Positions 63,398 through 64,000 of a stretch of 64,000 bases of DNA are shown one piece after another. Below the pieces are notes generated by a model. That model searched no databases and had not been told where the DNA came from. It was given only the letters and a program-made list of their open reading frames with translations. Each line of letters opens with the position of its first letter. The stretch's first letter is position 1. Position numbers and translations under genes: made by a program. The stretch is from assembly GCF_963931675.1 (NCBI RefSeq), contig NZ_OZ007039.1, positions 2,951,806 through 3,015,805 on the forward strand. The letters are read 5' to 3'. The DNA comes from an uncultured Alistipes sp. GTDB lineage: Bacteria; Bacteroidota; Bacteroidia; Bacteroidales; Rikenellaceae.

Positions 63398-63476
63398 CCG
63401 CGGCAGGAGGGGGGGGGAAAATCCGCCACCCGGACCGTCCCAATCCGCCACAGCGCGGCGAAGCGCCCCCAAACAC

Positions 63477-63508
63477 AAAAAACCCTTCCGGCAAACGGAA
63501 GGGTTTTC
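63477..63508 (+). terminator. Terminator after the AraC gene
   Basis: A 12 bp perfect stem (63479-63490 with 63496-63507, loop GCAAA) with a short T-run, about 80 bp beyond the regulator's stop codon. Confidence 0.8.
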
Positions 63509-63678
63509 CACACACAAACATTAACAATACAAACAATGCGATGGCTGAATTCCCGGTTCATTGTTGTTGAGACAAAGGTCGGGGAAAAACGGCAATCGTA
63601 CAATCACCACATTTAGGTATTTTGTTGATCGATCCGGACAATTTATTGCCCGGAAGGGCGTCGTCCCAGCCATTTTAT

Positions 63679-63708
63679 TTTGTAATTCAAAATAATGCAC
63701 TATCTTTG
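63679..63708 (+). promoter_or_regulatory. Promoter of rho
   Basis: TTTG at 63679-63682, 18 bp, TATCTTTG at 63701-63708, then a 63 bp leader to the rho ATG. Confidence 0.7.
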
Positions 63709-63771
63709 CAAGCGAATTCCAACGACCGGACGACCGTTCGGTTTCAAAAAATCTCATTGAACGGAACATAT

Positions 63772-64000
63772 ATGCAAGATCTGAAAGCGCTCGAAGGTAA
63801 AACTCTTGCCGAATTGCGCGAAATAGCAAAGGCTATCGGCATCAGGAACGTGATGGTGAAAAAGCGCGAACTGATAGAAAAAATCGCAGGTACGGCTGCG
63901 GAATCCCCGGCGGAAACGGCTGCTGCAGCCGAAACGGCATCGACGGAGGCCCCGGCGACGGCGGAAACGGCGAAAACGGCGGAAACCCCGGCTGCCGAAG
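63772..64000 (+). CDS. rho: Transcription termination factor Rho, N-terminal part
   Basis: The gene runs off the right edge. The visible 76 codons begin MQDLKALEGKTLAELREIAK and match the Rho N-terminal helical domain (GIRNVMVKKRELIEKIAG). After that comes an Ala/Glu/Thr/Pro-rich low-complexity stretch, as in the long insertion that bacteroidete Rho proteins carry between the N-terminal domain and the RNA-binding domain. The ATPase part is outside the window. Confidence 0.85.
   Translation, partial: MQDLKALEGKTLAELREIAKAIGIRNVMVKKRELIEKIAGTAAESPAETAAAAETASTEAPATAETAKTAETPAAE

Overview
The window is GC-rich DNA from a Bacteroidales gut bacterium, most likely an Alistipes-like member of the Rikenellaceae. 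The support is the SusC/SusD glycan uptake genes, a hybrid two-component regulator, many lipoprotein signal peptides, promoters of the Bacteroidetes type (TTG, about 19-20 bp, TAnnTTTG) and bacteroidete-type mobilization genes. The genus is inferred from overall gene content and base composition, not from a marker comparison.

Left chromosomal part (1-17354): housekeeping genes for a gamma carbonic anhydrase-like protein, MazG, a GH20 hexosaminidase, DNA polymerase IV, a DUF4186 protein, an exported nitroreductase, PheT, a TrpB2-type tryptophan synthase beta chain, an EamA transporter, LysA, LepA, an acyl-CoA ligase and tRNA-Gly(CCC). The trpB gene is preceded by a complete transcription attenuator: a promoter, a 29-codon leader peptide with four consecutive Trp codons, an antiterminator and a terminator.

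Island (about 17330-45330): the 3' end of tRNA-Gly is repeated exactly (23 bp) 28 kb away. Between the copies lie a tyrosine integrase at the left end, a polysaccharide utilization locus (PUL) in the middle, and a mobB/mobA-like pair plus a truncated parA at the right end. The PUL is a ten-gene operon on the minus strand (two GH110, GH43, SusC, SusD, two SusE/FISUMP lipoproteins around a beta-helix protein, a double SGNH hydrolase and GH20), with a divergent hybrid regulator whose phosphoacceptor His is replaced by Tyr. The enzymes point to host glycans ending in alpha-1,3-galactose. Mobility looks damaged: the relaxase carries an in-frame stop, parA is cut short, and a decayed copy of the GH20/SGNH genes lies beside the integrase.

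Right chromosomal part (45331-64000): a WG-repeat lipoprotein with a frameshifted small neighbour; a membrane AraC regulator divergent from an operon of exported redox proteins (flavin reductase/ABM, carboxymuconolactone decarboxylase/cupin, flavodoxin); glpABC with a glpK remnant; an InaA-like kinase; a mannose-glycan cluster with a GH130 remnant, a GH92-GH125 fusion, a second GH92 and an AraC regulator; and the start of rho.
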